DNA of 64,000 nt from Spyradosoma sp004558035 (GTDB lineage: Bacteria > Verrucomicrobiota > Verrucomicrobiia > Opitutales > UBA953), in the NCBI RefSeq assembly GCF_050314555.1, contig NZ_JBNPNH010000009.1, positions 1 through 64,000 on the forward strand, written 5' to 3'. Below are positions 50,613 through 62,400 of this stretch, one piece after another; positions within the stretch are counted from its first letter, which is position 1, and each line of letters begins with the position of its first letter. The position numbers and the translations under genes are program-made. The notes below the pieces were generated by a model. It worked only from the letters and a program-made list of their open reading frames with translations, made no database searches and had not been told where the DNA came from.

Positions 50613-51134
50613 TCAGCGCGCGATCAGCAGACAGACGGCGTGCACGGCGATTCCCTCGCCCGCGCCGATCGCGCCGAGCTTTTCGTTCGTCGTCGCCTTC
50701 ACGCCGACGCGGTCCGCGGGAACGCCGAGCGCCGCGCCGAGCTTTTCGCGCATCGCGGGAACGTGCTTCCCGATCTTCGGGTGTTCGGCGATCACGGCGA
50801 CGTCCGCGTTCCCGACGATGTAGCCGCGAGCGCGCGCCTCCGCCGCCGCGCGTTCGACGATCTTCAGCGAATCCATGCCGGCGCACGCGGGATCGTCCGG
50901 CGGGAAGAAATGCCCGATGTCCGGGAGCGCGAGCGCGCCCAGCACGGCGTCCGCGAGCGCGTGCGCGACGACGTCGCCGTCGGAATGCGCGACGCAGCCG
51001 ACGTCCGCCGGAATTTCGACGCCGCCGAGCACGCAGCGCAGCCCGGGCGCGAGACGATGCACGTCGTAGCCGAGCCCGACGCGGAAAGGCGGGAACGCGC
51101 CCGCGGAAGTTTTTTTCTGATTTTCGGAATCCAT
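50613..51134 (-). CDS. ispF: 2-C-methyl-D-erythritol 2,4-cyclodiphosphate synthase
   Basis: MEP-pathway enzyme of isoprenoid synthesis. About 173 aa from the ATG at 51134, preceded by a clear Shine-Dalgarno sequence (GGAGGAGAATC), one of few in the window. Motifs: VGLGYDVHRL (metal-binding Asp/His), CVAHSDGDVVAHALADAVLGAL, DIGHFFPPDD, ATTNEKLGAIGAGEGIA. ispD is not fused or adjacent. Sits 20 bp after the TIGR03790 gene. Confidence 0.96.
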   Translation of the reverse strand: MDSENQKKTSAGAFPPFRVGLGYDVHRLAPGLRCVLGGVEIPADVGCVAHSDGDVVAHALADAVLGALALPDIGHFFPPDDPACAGMDSLKIVERAAAEARARGYIVGNADVAVIAEHPKIGKHVPAMREKLGAALGVPADRVGVKATTNEKLGAIGAGEGIAVHAVCLLIAR

Positions 51135-51154
51135 GATTCTCCTCCGTTTCGCGG

Positions 51155-52825
51155 TCATTTCTTTTTGGCGCGCAGCCGCTGCAGTTCGCGCTTCCACTCC
51201 GCCACAGGAGCGGAGGCGACGCGGTGCCTTTCGGCGCAGGCGACCGCCTCCGCCAGCGCGTCCGCGCGCGCGAATTCGGGCACGAGGCGCCCGTCCAGCG
51301 TAGCGCGGTAAAATTCCGCCGCGCGGTCGGCGTTCCCGTGTTCGGCGAGAAAACGCGCGACCTCAAGCGCAAGGCCCGGATTTTCCGCCGCGAAATTCCG
51401 CGGGAAATACGTCCACGCCGCGCGCGGATTCTTCCCGTCGCGGGAACGTGCGATCGCGTATTCGAGCGCGAGACCGGGCGCGTAGAGCCGCGCCTCGTCG
51501 AGCAGCTTTTTGGCGTCGCCGTCGAGTCCTTCGGCGCGCGCGAGCTGAGCGGCGCGCAGATACGCGTATTGGTGAAGGCGCGTCGGACGCCCTTCCCGCG
51601 CGTCGTTCAGCTGCGCGTCGAGGCTCTTTTTGAACGGGCGATAAAGCGGGTCGCCGACGAAAACGCCCTGCCAGCTGAACGCGGGAATCGAGAACGCCGC
51701 GGCGTCGCCCGCCGTCATGCCCGAGGCGAGCGCTTCCGCGAAGTAATGCGGGTGGTGCGAGAGCCCGAGATAGGGCTCGAAGACGTTGCCGACGGTCGCC
51801 GCCGCGCCGCGCGCGACGAGCCCCGCCGTCCACGCGCTGCGGGAACGCAGCGTCTCCGCTGAAAAACTGTGGATGTGCATCGCGCACGCGCCCGCGGGAA
51901 AGCGGAATTTCGGATCGAGAAAACATCCGCCGACGCGCGCCGAATACCAGCCGAAATAAAACGCGGGCGCGTCGTAGCGCGACGTCGCGGGCATCAGCGC
52001 GCGCGTCGTTTCGGCGCTCGTTTCGAAGCCGAGTCCGCGCAGCGTCTTTTCCGTCGCCTCGAGCCAGGCGTCGCCTTCCTTGTGCGGGCCGCCGCGATCG
52101 ACGCAGGCGCGCCCCATCAGCCCCTTCGCTTCGGCGCGCAGCGCGCTCTCCGTCAGCGCCTTCGCGTCTTCGGCGGTCGGGCCGTCGAGCCGCGCGACCT
52201 TCAGAAGAAGCCTGCTCAGCACGCGGTTCTTCGCGTCGCGGAAAAACGGATTGGGCACGGCGCCGTTGATCGGCGCGTCGGGGACAGCGACGAGCGCGAG
52301 CTCGGAATCGACGGACGCCTCGTTTTTGTCCAGCGGCGCGCGCGTCGCGCCTTCCGCGAGCGGCGCCAGCTTTTCCGGATCGTTCGCGATGCGCAGCGGC
52401 ACGCCGCGGCAGAGCACGAGATAGGCGATGCACTCGCCAGCGCGCGCCTTCGTCGGATCGAAATTCGCCGGAAGCGCGAGCAGGACGCGCCCCGCGGCGT
52501 CGCGCTTTTCCGTCGGCGTGCCGTCCACGAGCCCGCGCGCGCACAGTTCGTGCAGCAGCGGGAAATGCACCTCGTCGGCGAAGACGCGCCAGGAAATCGT
52601 CTCCTCGCGCGGGAGCGTCAGCGCGATCAGATTCTTCTCGGGAACGCCGCGCGCGGCGACGTAGTGGCGGGCGACGTCGAGCGATTCCGCGTCGGCGGCG
52701 TTCGCGACGACGTAAACGCGTTCCCGCAGCGCGGCGTCGTCGTTTTCGGCGGCGGGCGCGGGAAGGCGGAAGACGGCGAAAAGCGCCGTCGCCGCGAAGA
52801 GAATTTTTCTCGGAAGGAATTTCAT
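51155..52825 (-). CDS. TIGR03790 family exported protein
   Basis: 556 aa with a signal peptide (MKFLPRKILFAATALFAVFRLPAPAAE). The first half matches my recollection of the TIGR03790 family: VYVVANAADAESLDVARHYVAARGVPEKNLIALTLP, YLVLCRGVPLRI, and later FYFGWYSARVGGCF, ACAMHIHSFSAETLR, GNVFEPYLGLSHHPHYF, FVGDPLYRPF. The last 170 residues are helical and TPR-like (AAQLARAEGLDGDAKKLLDEARLYAPG). Function unknown; the family is frequent in Verrucomicrobiota and Planctomycetota. Between hldE and ispF with short gaps (24 and 20 bp). Confidence 0.75.
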   Translation of the reverse strand: MKFLPRKILFAATALFAVFRLPAPAAENDDAALRERVYVVANAADAESLDVARHYVAARGVPEKNLIALTLPREETISWRVFADEVHFPLLHELCARGLVDGTPTEKRDAAGRVLLALPANFDPTKARAGECIAYLVLCRGVPLRIANDPEKLAPLAEGATRAPLDKNEASVDSELALVAVPDAPINGAVPNPFFRDAKNRVLSRLLLKVARLDGPTAEDAKALTESALRAEAKGLMGRACVDRGGPHKEGDAWLEATEKTLRGLGFETSAETTRALMPATSRYDAPAFYFGWYSARVGGCFLDPKFRFPAGACAMHIHSFSAETLRSRSAWTAGLVARGAAATVGNVFEPYLGLSHHPHYFAEALASGMTAGDAAAFSIPAFSWQGVFVGDPLYRPFKKSLDAQLNDAREGRPTRLHQYAYLRAAQLARAEGLDGDAKKLLDEARLYAPGLALEYAIARSRDGKNPRAAWTYFPRNFAAENPGLALEVARFLAEHGNADRAAEFYRATLDGRLVPEFARADALAEAVACAERHRVASAPVAEWKRELQRLRAKKK

Positions 52826-52849
52826 CGATCCGGACCTTTGAGCCTTGCG

Positions 52850-53368
52850 TCAGAGCGTTCCCGCGGCGGCGGCGGCGGAAATCTTCCCGATCAGCGAGGT
52901 CGTCGAGAAGCCGGGCAGGAACGGCAGAAATTCGATGCGCGCGCCGCAGGATTCGAGCGCGGCGCGTTCGTCGGGATTGAGCGTCTCCAGCGTGTAGTCG
53001 CCCGCCTTCGCGTACACGTCCGGGCGCAGCGCGCGGATTTCCGCGTCCAGCCGCGGCGTGTGGAAAAAGAAGATTCCGGAGACGAAGCCGAGCGCGCCGA
53101 GCACGAACGCGCGCTCGAGATCGCCCTGCACGGGGCGCGTCGGGCCTTTGAGCGCGCGGACAGAATCGGCGCCGTTGAGCCCGATCCAAAGTTCGTCGCC
53201 GAGCGCGGCGGCGTCCCGCAGATAAAAGACGTGCCCGCAGTGAAGCAGATCGAAGCAGCCGTTCGTCAGCACGAGTTTTTTGCCTTCCCGCGCCAGCGCT
53301 TCGCGGCGCGCGACGGCGGCTTCCAGGCTCGGGAACAGTTTCGGATTTCGTTCGAGGGGGGATTCCAT
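52850..53368 (-). CDS. D-glycero-beta-D-manno-heptose 1-phosphate adenylyltransferase-like (HldE C-terminal/RfaE2)
   Basis: 172 aa cytidylyltransferase-fold protein. LVLTNGCFDLLHCGHVFYL is the nucleotide-binding HxGH motif (here HCGH), and YAKAGDYTLETLNPDE and FLPGFSTTSLIGKI match the RfaE2/HldE C-terminal domain. It would activate heptose phosphate with ATP for LPS inner-core synthesis. The kinase half (HldE N-terminal) is absent here, so it must be encoded elsewhere. Preceded by a leaderless-type promoter at 53375-53403. Confidence 0.88.
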   Translation of the reverse strand: MESPLERNPKLFPSLEAAVARREALAREGKKLVLTNGCFDLLHCGHVFYLRDAAALGDELWIGLNGADSVRALKGPTRPVQGDLERAFVLGALGFVSGIFFFHTPRLDAEIRALRPDVYAKAGDYTLETLNPDERAALESCGARIEFLPFLPGFSTTSLIGKISAAAAAGTL

Positions 53369-53374
53369 GCCGCG

Positions 53375-53403
53375 ATTATTGTTCCTCCCGCCCGATTATC
53401 CAA
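53375..53403 (-). promoter_or_regulatory. Leaderless-type promoter of the hldE-TIGR03790-ispF-rnr unit
   Basis: Minus strand: TTGGAT (53398-53403), 17-bp spacer, AATAAT (53375-53380), six bases CGCGGC, ATG at 53368. The spacer contains GGGAGGAAC, but it would be upstream of the transcript start. Confidence 0.5.
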
Positions 53404-53460
53404 CATTTTTTTGGCGCGGAATTGAGGGGAAACGCGTTCCCGCGCGCGCCGCGCCCGCGC

Positions 53461-56400
53461 TCAGTCGAGCGCGATCGGGGAAGCGGGAAGCGGGGCGGAG
53501 GCGGCGGCGGAATCGCGGTTCACGCGCGGGGCGCCGAGGAGATCCGCCGCGGGCGCGGGAACGGAGTCGATCGCGCGACGGCGCGTGCGCCGCTCCCATT
53601 CCTCGTAAATGTCGTCGCTGAGATCCAGCGTGCTCAGGTCGATCGTCTCGCCGTTGACGACCCAGACCACGTTGCTGTCCGTGCCCATGTACACCAGCGC
53701 GACGTTGCGCCCGAAGCCGAAGCCGTCCAGATCGATCGCGCCGTAGCCGACGACCGCGAGGTCGCGCCCCGCGCGCACGTTCGCCAGCCGGGCGTAGTCG
53801 CCGGAAGAAACGACGCGCACGTCGCCCGTCTCCGCGATCGCGTTTTCGAGCTCGACGAGGCCCCGCGCGTCCAGGCGCAGATCGTTCTTCGCGTAGAGAT
53901 TTTCCGCGACGAGCATGCCGTCCGAACGGATCGCGATCGAGCCCTTCAGCGCCGTCGCCGAGGAGACGTAGTTGTCCTGCGTCGCGAGGAAGATGTCCCC
54001 GCCGCCCGCGTAGAAATCCGTCTCGCCCGCGGCGAAGCGGAAATAGTTGTCCGCGCGCCCGATGCCGCCCTTGTCAGAATCGACGATGAGCAGCCCGCCC
54101 GCGGAAACGCTCGCGTCCGCGCCGGCGAGCACGACGTCGCCGTTCTCCGAATACAGGCACGCGGTTCCGAGCGCGGCGACCGTGCCGAGCGTGAGCGGCC
54201 CGTCGCCGACGGCGCCGACGTACACGTTGCGCCCGGTCGCGTTGAGCACGCCGCGCACGTCGATCTCCATGCCGGGAACGTCACTGTCCGCGCGGAGCTC
54301 GCCGACGTCGCCCGTCGCGCGGATCGTGATCGTCTCCGCGGAAATGCTCGGATCGCTGCCGTTCCCGCCGACGACGTCGCCGGCGGAGATCGTCACGTTC
54401 CCGTGCGCGCTCGAAATCGTGTCCACGACGAGCTTCGCCGAGCGGTTGTCGATGAAGACGTCGCCTTCGGTGAAGATCTTCACGCCGTTCGCCTCGCCTT
54501 CCGTTCCCGCGCGCATGTGGATGTTGAAGTCTGCGTCGGCGGCGCCGAGCTGCCCGGCGCGGATCTCGAGCGCGGTCGCGCGCACGTTCGTCGTGCCGTC
54601 CGTGCGGTAGTTCGCGAGCGTCTTGCCCTCCGCCGCGATGCGGACGTTCCCGCCGAGCACGTAATCGATTCCGACGACCTCGCGCGAGCCCGCGATGTTC
54701 ACGAAGACGTCGCCCGCCGTGCGCGCGCCGAAGAGCGCGTCCGTGAAGCGGTATTCTTCGAACTCGACCGTCAGCGGCGTTTCCGCGCTCCCGATTTGAC
54801 CGTAGGCGGCTTCGAGCGAAACCGAGCCGATTCCCCCGACGATCTTCGAATCCGCGTTCGCCGCGAGAATGCTGCCCGAAGTCTTCAGCTGAACGACGCC
54901 TCCGTACGCGTACGAGCCGACGTTCCCGACCGTGATGTCGCTTTCGGAGCCGATCCGCAGGTCGTAGGACGCCGACGCGTCGAGCACGCCGCTCGCCTCG
55001 ACGTTCAGGTCTTCCGCGATGCGCACGGAGACGCTCAGGAGATTTCCCGCGTCGTCGAAGCGGTATTCCATGTCCTCGCGCGAGGCGGACGCGAGAATCT
55101 TCCGCTGTTCGTCGGTGAGGATTTCCGGGTCGCGCAGATCGATTTCCACGCGTTCTTTCGCGACTTTTCCGATTTTATTGGCGGAAATCGAAACGTTTTT
55201 GCCGACGACGTTCGGCGCCTCCCAGTCGAAGCGCGTGTTGACGGTCTCGTCCGTCTTCGAGACGCCGACGAGCACGGTCTTGAGCTGCGCCTCGGTGCAG
55301 CCCGCGCCCCTGCGGAGCTCGGCGCGCTCGGCGTCGCTCGCGGAATAGACGAAATCCTTGTCGAACTCGCCGCCGCCGTAGAGCGCGCCGAACTGCGTGT
55401 CGAGATCGGTCTTTTCGAGCGCGTCGATCGCCGCGTCATCGTAGCCGCGTTCCCGCAGCGCAATGCGCATTTCCGGCGAGAACGCGATCGCGTCGCCCTC
55501 GACCTTCCTTCCGTTCTCGTGCGCGGTCCAGTAGAGGAAATACTCGCCCGTGCGCGCGGTCTCGTAGTCCGACTCGGCCTCGGCGAGCTGCGTTTCGTCG
55601 AGCCGGGTGAGCCCGAGCGCGCGCCACGCGGAAAGCGCCTCTTCGTCGGCTTCCCAGGCGGAAACGCTTTCGTCGTTCCCGTCGTACACGCCGTAAACGC
55701 TGCCGAACGAAACGTCTCCCGTCTCGCTCTTCACGGAATCGACGAGGAACGAGACGTAAGGATCGGGCTCCCACGCGCCCGGCGCCGACATGCCGGAAAC
55801 CGCAATGTCGCCGTACGCCCGGACGGAGAGCTTATACGTGCCGTAGCCGCCGTCCACGAGCGCGGAGACGCCGCCCTCGCGCGAGACGAGCGAAATCGCC
55901 GCGCCGTCCCTCCGCATGGCGAGCGCGCCGCCGTCGGAACTCCGCGCGACGTCGCCGCGCGCGTCGATCGAAAGGTCGCCGTACGCGACGACGCTGCCGT
56001 AGGCGACGCCGCTCGCGGGCGCGGCGATCGAAACGGCGTTCCCGCGCGCGTCGAGCCTGCCGCCCGGCGTCTGGTTCACGAAGACGTTCACGTCGCCGGC
56101 GGAGGCGCTCACGCCGATGTTCTTTCCGCGCAGGAGAGCCGATTCGCCGAGCGATTCGATCGAGCCCGAAGTCGAAGAAAGCGAGACGTCGACGTTCCCG
56201 TCGCCGCCGAGCACTCCCGCGACGCGGATGCCCGCGCCGCGCGAAGTCACCGAGACGCTTCCGGTCGCCGCGCCGACGAACGCGACGTTCACGGGAACGT
56301 TCGGATTGACGTTCTTGTACATGAACGCCGTCTGCCAGGCGCCCGAGCTCATGTAGTACTGCCCGCCGAGCATCGTGTCGAAGGCGAGCACGCCGCCGAA

Positions 56401-59400
56401 GCCGCCGAAGTCCGCGCCCGTGTTCGGCGTGAACGTCGAGACGTCGTCCGTCTGCGCGACGCCGTTCACCGTCTTCGTCACGACGCCGTTCAGGCGCGAG
56501 AACACCGTGACGTCGCCGGGGAGAAGCGCGGGGTTGCCCACGGAATCGTAGCCGACGACCCTGTCGCGGATGATGAGCTTGCCCTCGACGTCGGAGCCGG
56601 TTCCGAGCTCGTTCAGGTAAAGGCCGTAGGCGCTTTTGTTGTCCACGGAAATCCGCGCGTGACCGTCGAAGACGGAAATCGTCGCGCGCTTGTCCTCCGC
56701 GACGAGCTTCGTCGCGGAAACGGCGCCGCCGATGAAGGAACGCGGCGTCAGCTTGCCCGTTCCCGTGGAAACGACTTTGCCGACGAGCTCGACCGTGCCG
56801 CCGCGCGCGTCGATCTCCTCGACCTCCACGGCGTCGAGCCTCGCGTTGTACCACGCCTCGACGTTGCCCGTCGCGTTCGTGATGCGGTAGCGCTCCTCGC
56901 CTCCCGCCGCGTAGGACGCGCGCGCCTCTTCGACGGACGCCGCGCCGTGGAGCGCGAGCGTTTCCGGCACGACGAGCGTGTAGCGCTCCGTTCCCGCGAC
57001 GATGTCGCCGTTGACGTCGATCACGTCGGCGATCAGCGTGACGTTGTTCGCGTGCAGCTCCGCGCCGCCCTGCGAAAAGCCGCCCGTCGCCTGGTCGTAG
57101 GCGAAGTTGCCGAACGCGTACGCCGAGAATCTTCCCGAACCGTCGTAGTAGGACGGCACGTTCAGGTAGAAATTGCCGCGCCCCGCGTCGATCGTCACGG
57201 AATCGGCGAGAATCGTCGCCGAAGTCTCGACGGCGCCGCCGCTTTCGTTGCGGACGAGCACGCTCCCGTAAGTGTTGACGATTTCGCCGCCGAGCGAAAT
57301 CGCGGTCGCGCGTCCGCTCGCGGGCTTGCGCGCGACGATCGAGATTTCCGGTGCGGCGGCGTCCGCCTGCACGTCGCCGCGGAACGGAGCGCCGACGGAC
57401 GTAAGGCCCGGCTGCGCGTCGGAAACGGAAAGCCCCGCGACGAACAGGTTCTTGTCGGAACGGTTTTCGACGGAAAGACCGCCGCTCCCGACGATGCGGA
57501 TCCTGCCCGAAGGCGTCGGGTCCGGAGAGAACGCCGCGCGGTATTCCGGCGTGACGATCTTCACGCCGTGCGCGCCGGAGACTTCAAGCCCGGGGCGCAC
57601 GCAGAACGCCTCCGCCGTGCGGTGTTCCGCGTCGATGCCCTGCTCCGCCATCGAGGCGCGCACGGCGGCGATCTGCTCGTCGTAGTAGCGCGTCACGGAG
57701 TCCGAGACGTCCGTCGAGGAGCCGGGGGATCTCTTCGCGGCGACGTATTCCGCCTTCGCCGCCTCGTATTCGGCGATCTTCGCGCTGTAAGCCGCGTAGA
57801 GGTCTGCCGTTCCCGCGGCGACGTATTCGCCCGAAACGTCCTCGGACTCGACGCGCGAGACGTTCCCGGCGTCGTCGAAGGCCGCGCGCGTCACGAAGAT
57901 TTTTCCGTCCGCGTCGATGACGACGCCCGTGCGCGCGAGCGAATTGTCCACGGTCACGTTCCCGTCGATCTGCACGAAGGCGAACGTGTGCGCTCCCGCG
58001 ACGACGCCGCTCTTCGCCTGGTATTCCTTCTGGTAAAAAGTCTTGTTCCAGTATCTGCCGTAGGCGTCGATCGCGCCGTCTTCGACGGCGATGTTCACGC
58101 CGCCGCCCGCGGTCAGGATTTCCGCGCCGCCGAGAACGGCGACGGAGTCGTTCAGCCTGAAATCGCCGATGCCGTCGCTGTACCACGTGGGAATGACGTT
58201 GTAGTTCCACACGTAGGCGGAACCGTGCACGGACGCGCCCAGATTCTTCGCCTGCAGATCGACGGACTTCGCGGCGATCTTCCCGGAGACGGCGACGCGG
58301 TTGTCCGCGGAGGCGTAGATGCGCGCCTTGCCTTCGACGTAGCCGGCGAAACCGGCGTCGCAGCTCGAAAGCGTCCTCGCCTGCAGATCGCTTTTCGACG
58401 CGGCCTGCGCCTTCACGTCGCCCGCGAACGAAATCAGCCCGCGGAGCCTGACGTCGTCGTGCTGCTCTGAGCGCATTTCCAAAGTCGCGCCCGAGCCGCC
58501 GAGCAGCGAGAATTTCGCGACGGAACGCAGCGCCTCGCGGACGCGCACGTCGCTCGTCGCCTTCACGGAGAGCGTTCCCGCGTCCGTCGCGGAATCGCCG
58601 AGCAGCTTGGTCGCCTCGTCGAACGAGACGTACGATTCGAAGACGCCGTTCCATTTCAGCGAATCGCCTTCCCCGGAGATAAGCCCGCCGAACGCGGAAT
58701 CCGCGCCGTAGGAATCGTCGCCCGGGCCGTTGCGGAAAGCCGCGTTCGTCGCGAAATCGAAATCGTGCGCGCGCAGCGTCGAGCCGGAAGCCGTGATCGT
58801 CGCCGCGCCCTTCGTCGTCGCGTAGGACCTCACGCCGCCGAACGCCGCCGCGCCGCCGTGCGAAGCGTCGAGCTGCGCGCGCTGATCGACCGCGCTCTCG
58901 GCGGAGGCGGAAATCTTCGCCGCGGAAACGTTCGCCTTCACGAGGGCGATCGTCGCGTCCGAAGCGACGTGCGCGGTGGAGAAGACGCCCTGCGTGTCGA
59001 GCGCGCCGCCCGAGCCGAGTTCGGAAAGCGCGCGCGCGACGTCCGTTCCCGCGACGGCGAAATTCACCTCGCCGCCGTCCGCGCGCAGCGTCGCCGAACC
59101 GTCGGCGTTCCCGACGGAAAGTCTGCGCTTGAGGTCGATTTCCGCCGTCGCGTCCACGCCGCCCGCCGCGACCACGCCGCCGTGGTTCGCCGTGCCGTGG
59201 GCGCGGACGTAAGAATCGCCGCGCACGCCGAGAGAGATCGTTCCCGCCGAAAGGCGCGCGCCCGAAAGCGCTTCCGTCGAGAGCGTTCCCGCGAGCTTCG
59301 CGGTCGCGCCCGCGCCCTGCCCGCTGACGAGCGCGCCGCCCGCCGCGAACGCGTCCGCGCGCACTTCCGCCAGCGAAATCTTCGCGAGCGCGGAAATCTC

Positions 59401-62400
59401 CGCCGCCGTCTGCGTTCCCGAGACGACGACCGCGCCGCGCATCGTGTTCACCGCCTCGGCGAGCGACGTGCCGACCGCGAGCCCGCCGAAGTTCCAGCCG
59501 TCCACCTGCGAACGGATCTTTTCCCGCGCGTCCGTCGAGACGGAGATTTTCCCGCCCGCCGTCGTCGAGCCCGCCAGCGTCGCCAGAAGCGTGTTTTCCA
59601 GATACGAATTCGCGACCGTGCCTTGAATGCCGCCGATCGTTCCCGCGCCCGTGAGCGCGTAGACGAGGAAGTCCGCGTCGTCGGAAGCGACGACGTCGAG
59701 ATCGCCGGAAAGCTCCGCGTTCTGCGCGTAGGACGACGCGACGACGCGCCCGCCCTTGCTCACCTGGGAAACGACGGCGGAGACGTCGCCGCCCGAGACG
59801 GCGATGCCGTAGCCTTCCGCCGTGAGGCCGAACTTGTCGTTCGCGCGCACGGAAACCGAATCCGCCTTCAGCGTCGAGACGTTGCCGAGCACCGCCGCTT
59901 CCGTCAGCGTGTCTTCCGCGGAGACCTTCGCGACCGTCGCCGTGTTCCCGCCGAGCTGAAGACTGCCGCGGAACGCCTTGATCTTGTTCCGCGCGACTTC
60001 CGTCTCCGCGTCGAGGCTCAAATTGCCGCGCAGTTCGGCGGAATCCGCCGCGAAGAGCGCGCGCGTGCTCGTGGAAAAGTCCGCGAGCGCGACGTTCGCG
60101 CCCATCCCCGCGAGGGACGCGTTCACGTCGCCCGTCGTCGAAAACGCGTCGATGAAGTCGTGCGCGACGACGCGGACGTCCCGCGCGTCGGCGATCTTCA
60201 CGCCCTCGCCGATGCGCGCGAACGTTCCCGCCGCGCCCGTCTGCGAAGAAAGCTCCGCGAGATTTTCGCCGATCCGCGAGAGCGCCTCGCCGCTCTCCTC
60301 CTGCGCGCCCGCGAACGCCTTCCGCACGTCGTCCGCCATGCCGGAGCCGACCGTGATGAAGTTGAGCGCCGCCTGCAACGTGACGAAGCCGCCCGCCGCG
60401 CCGACCGTGACCGCGTAGAAGTCGCGCCTCGTGTCCGCCTTGACCGCGACGTCGCCGCCGACGGAGACGTCCGCGTTCCCGCACAGCTCGGCGCGCGTCT
60501 CGCCGTAGGAGGAAAGCACGTCCACGGCGGCGGTGACCGCCGCGCCGTAGTTGAAGTTGACCGCGGCGGCGCCGTTGCCCTGGTAGAAAGCCTGCTCCGT
60601 CTTCGCGTCGATCGTGAGGGCGCCCGCGAGCGCGAGATTCCTGCGCGCGCCGTCCCCGCCGTCGAAGAGCGCGCGCGTGTCCGAAGTGATCGTGCCGACG
60701 CCGACGCTCGCCGCGCCCGCGAAATGCTGCCCGATGCTCGCCGAAATCAGATACGAGGCGACGCGGTGATCCGCGTGCGCCGTGATCTTCAGATCGCGCG
60801 CCGTCACGTCGCTGCGAAGCGCTTCGGCGGCGGTCGTGTTGTTGATGTTGGAGACGCCGATGCCCGCGGCGAGCGCGCCCGCGGAAATGCCCGCCGCGCC
60901 CGCGCCGAGCGCGACCGTCTTGCCGCCGCTCTCTTCGCCGACGACGGTCTTGTCGTCCGCGTTCAGCGAAACGTCGCCCGCCGTTCCCGCGTTCACGGCC
61001 GAATCCTCGAGCGCCGCGCGCGTCGTTCCCGAAATTCTGTAAACGGCGATGTTGCCCGCGCCGCCGACGCTCACGCTTCCGCCCGCGGTCACGACGATCG
61101 CGCCGAAGAGGTCGTCCGTCGTCGCTTCGAGATTCACCGCGCCGAGCACGGTCGAATTCTTCACGACCGCGCCGACGTCGTGCTTGCCCGAAAAGACGCT
61201 CGCGTAAACGCCGATACCGACGCCCGACTCGCCGAGACTGACCGCGACCACGCCGCCGTAGATACCGCCGAGCATCGTTTCCGTCGCCTTGCCGGAAAGC
61301 AGCCCGTCCACGAGCGAGCGGTCCACGAGCACGTTCGCGTGCGCGTCCACGGTCGCGACGGCGACGTTCACGTCGATCGCGCTCCCGCCGAACGCCAGCC
61401 CGCCGGAGACGAGATAGATCGCCGTGTCGGTCTCCGAATCCGCCGCGAGCGCCGTTTTCGCCGCCGCGACGTTCGCGCCCTCGACGGTCGTTTCCGCCGT
61501 GCTCTTCATCGTGTCCACGACGACGGAGACGCCGACGCCGAGCTTGCTTTCCGCGCCCGCGAAAAAGATTTCGCCGCCGTAGAAGCGGATCGTCTCGCGG
61601 TTCAGCGAGCCCATCGAAAGCGTTCCCGCCTCAAGCGCCGAATCTTTCAGCAGCGCGCGCGCCGCCGAGGAAATGCTGTTCACCGCGATCGAGCCTTCGA
61701 CGCCGACCGAACCGCCGGAAATGCCGACGCCCGCCGCGACGCTCTGAATCTCGGAGACGTTTTCCGCGACGATCGACGCCGCGCCCGAGAGGACGAGCTC
61801 GGAATTTTCGACGCGCGCGACCGCGTCGCCGCCGACGATGTTCACGCCGATCGCGACGCCGACGCCGCTGCCCGTCGTCAGGCCGAGCGTTCCCGCGCCC
61901 GCGTAGATCGTCGCGGCGTTCTTCGCGGAAAGGGAAAGCGTTCCCGCCGCGCCCGAATCTTCCGCGCGGAGCGTCGCGTTCTTCACGTAGGCTTCGAGGC
62001 GCTTTTCCTCGATGCCGTTCACGCCGACCGCGCCCGCGACGTTGAACGTCGAGGCGTCGGAGCCCGAATTCACGGAAATTCCCGCCGAGGCGGCGACCGC
62101 GACGACGCGGTTCGCGTTCACCGCGGAGACGGAGACGTCGCCGTACGCGCCGTCGGAGCGCAGTTTCTGCACGAGCGCGACGTCCTGCACGAACGCGCGC
62201 AGGTCGTTGCGGATGAAGTTCATGCCCGCCGCGCCCGCGACCGTGACGCTCGTCGAGGCGGACGTCGTGTTCGCCGCGAGCGAGCCGACGCCGCCGTAAA
62301 TGTCCATTTCCTCCTTCGCGGAAACGTCGAGCGAGCGCAGCGTGACATTGGACGCGAGCTTGCCCGAGCCGAGCACGTAGGCGAGCGTCGTCAGCGATTC

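Noticed and set aside
53422..58470. 1682-aa plus-strand open frame opposite the adhesin gene
   Set aside because: Antisense shadow: composition is dominated by Arg/Val/Asp/Ala as expected from the complement of GC-rich codons, with no domain; the minus frame is a coherent repeat protein.
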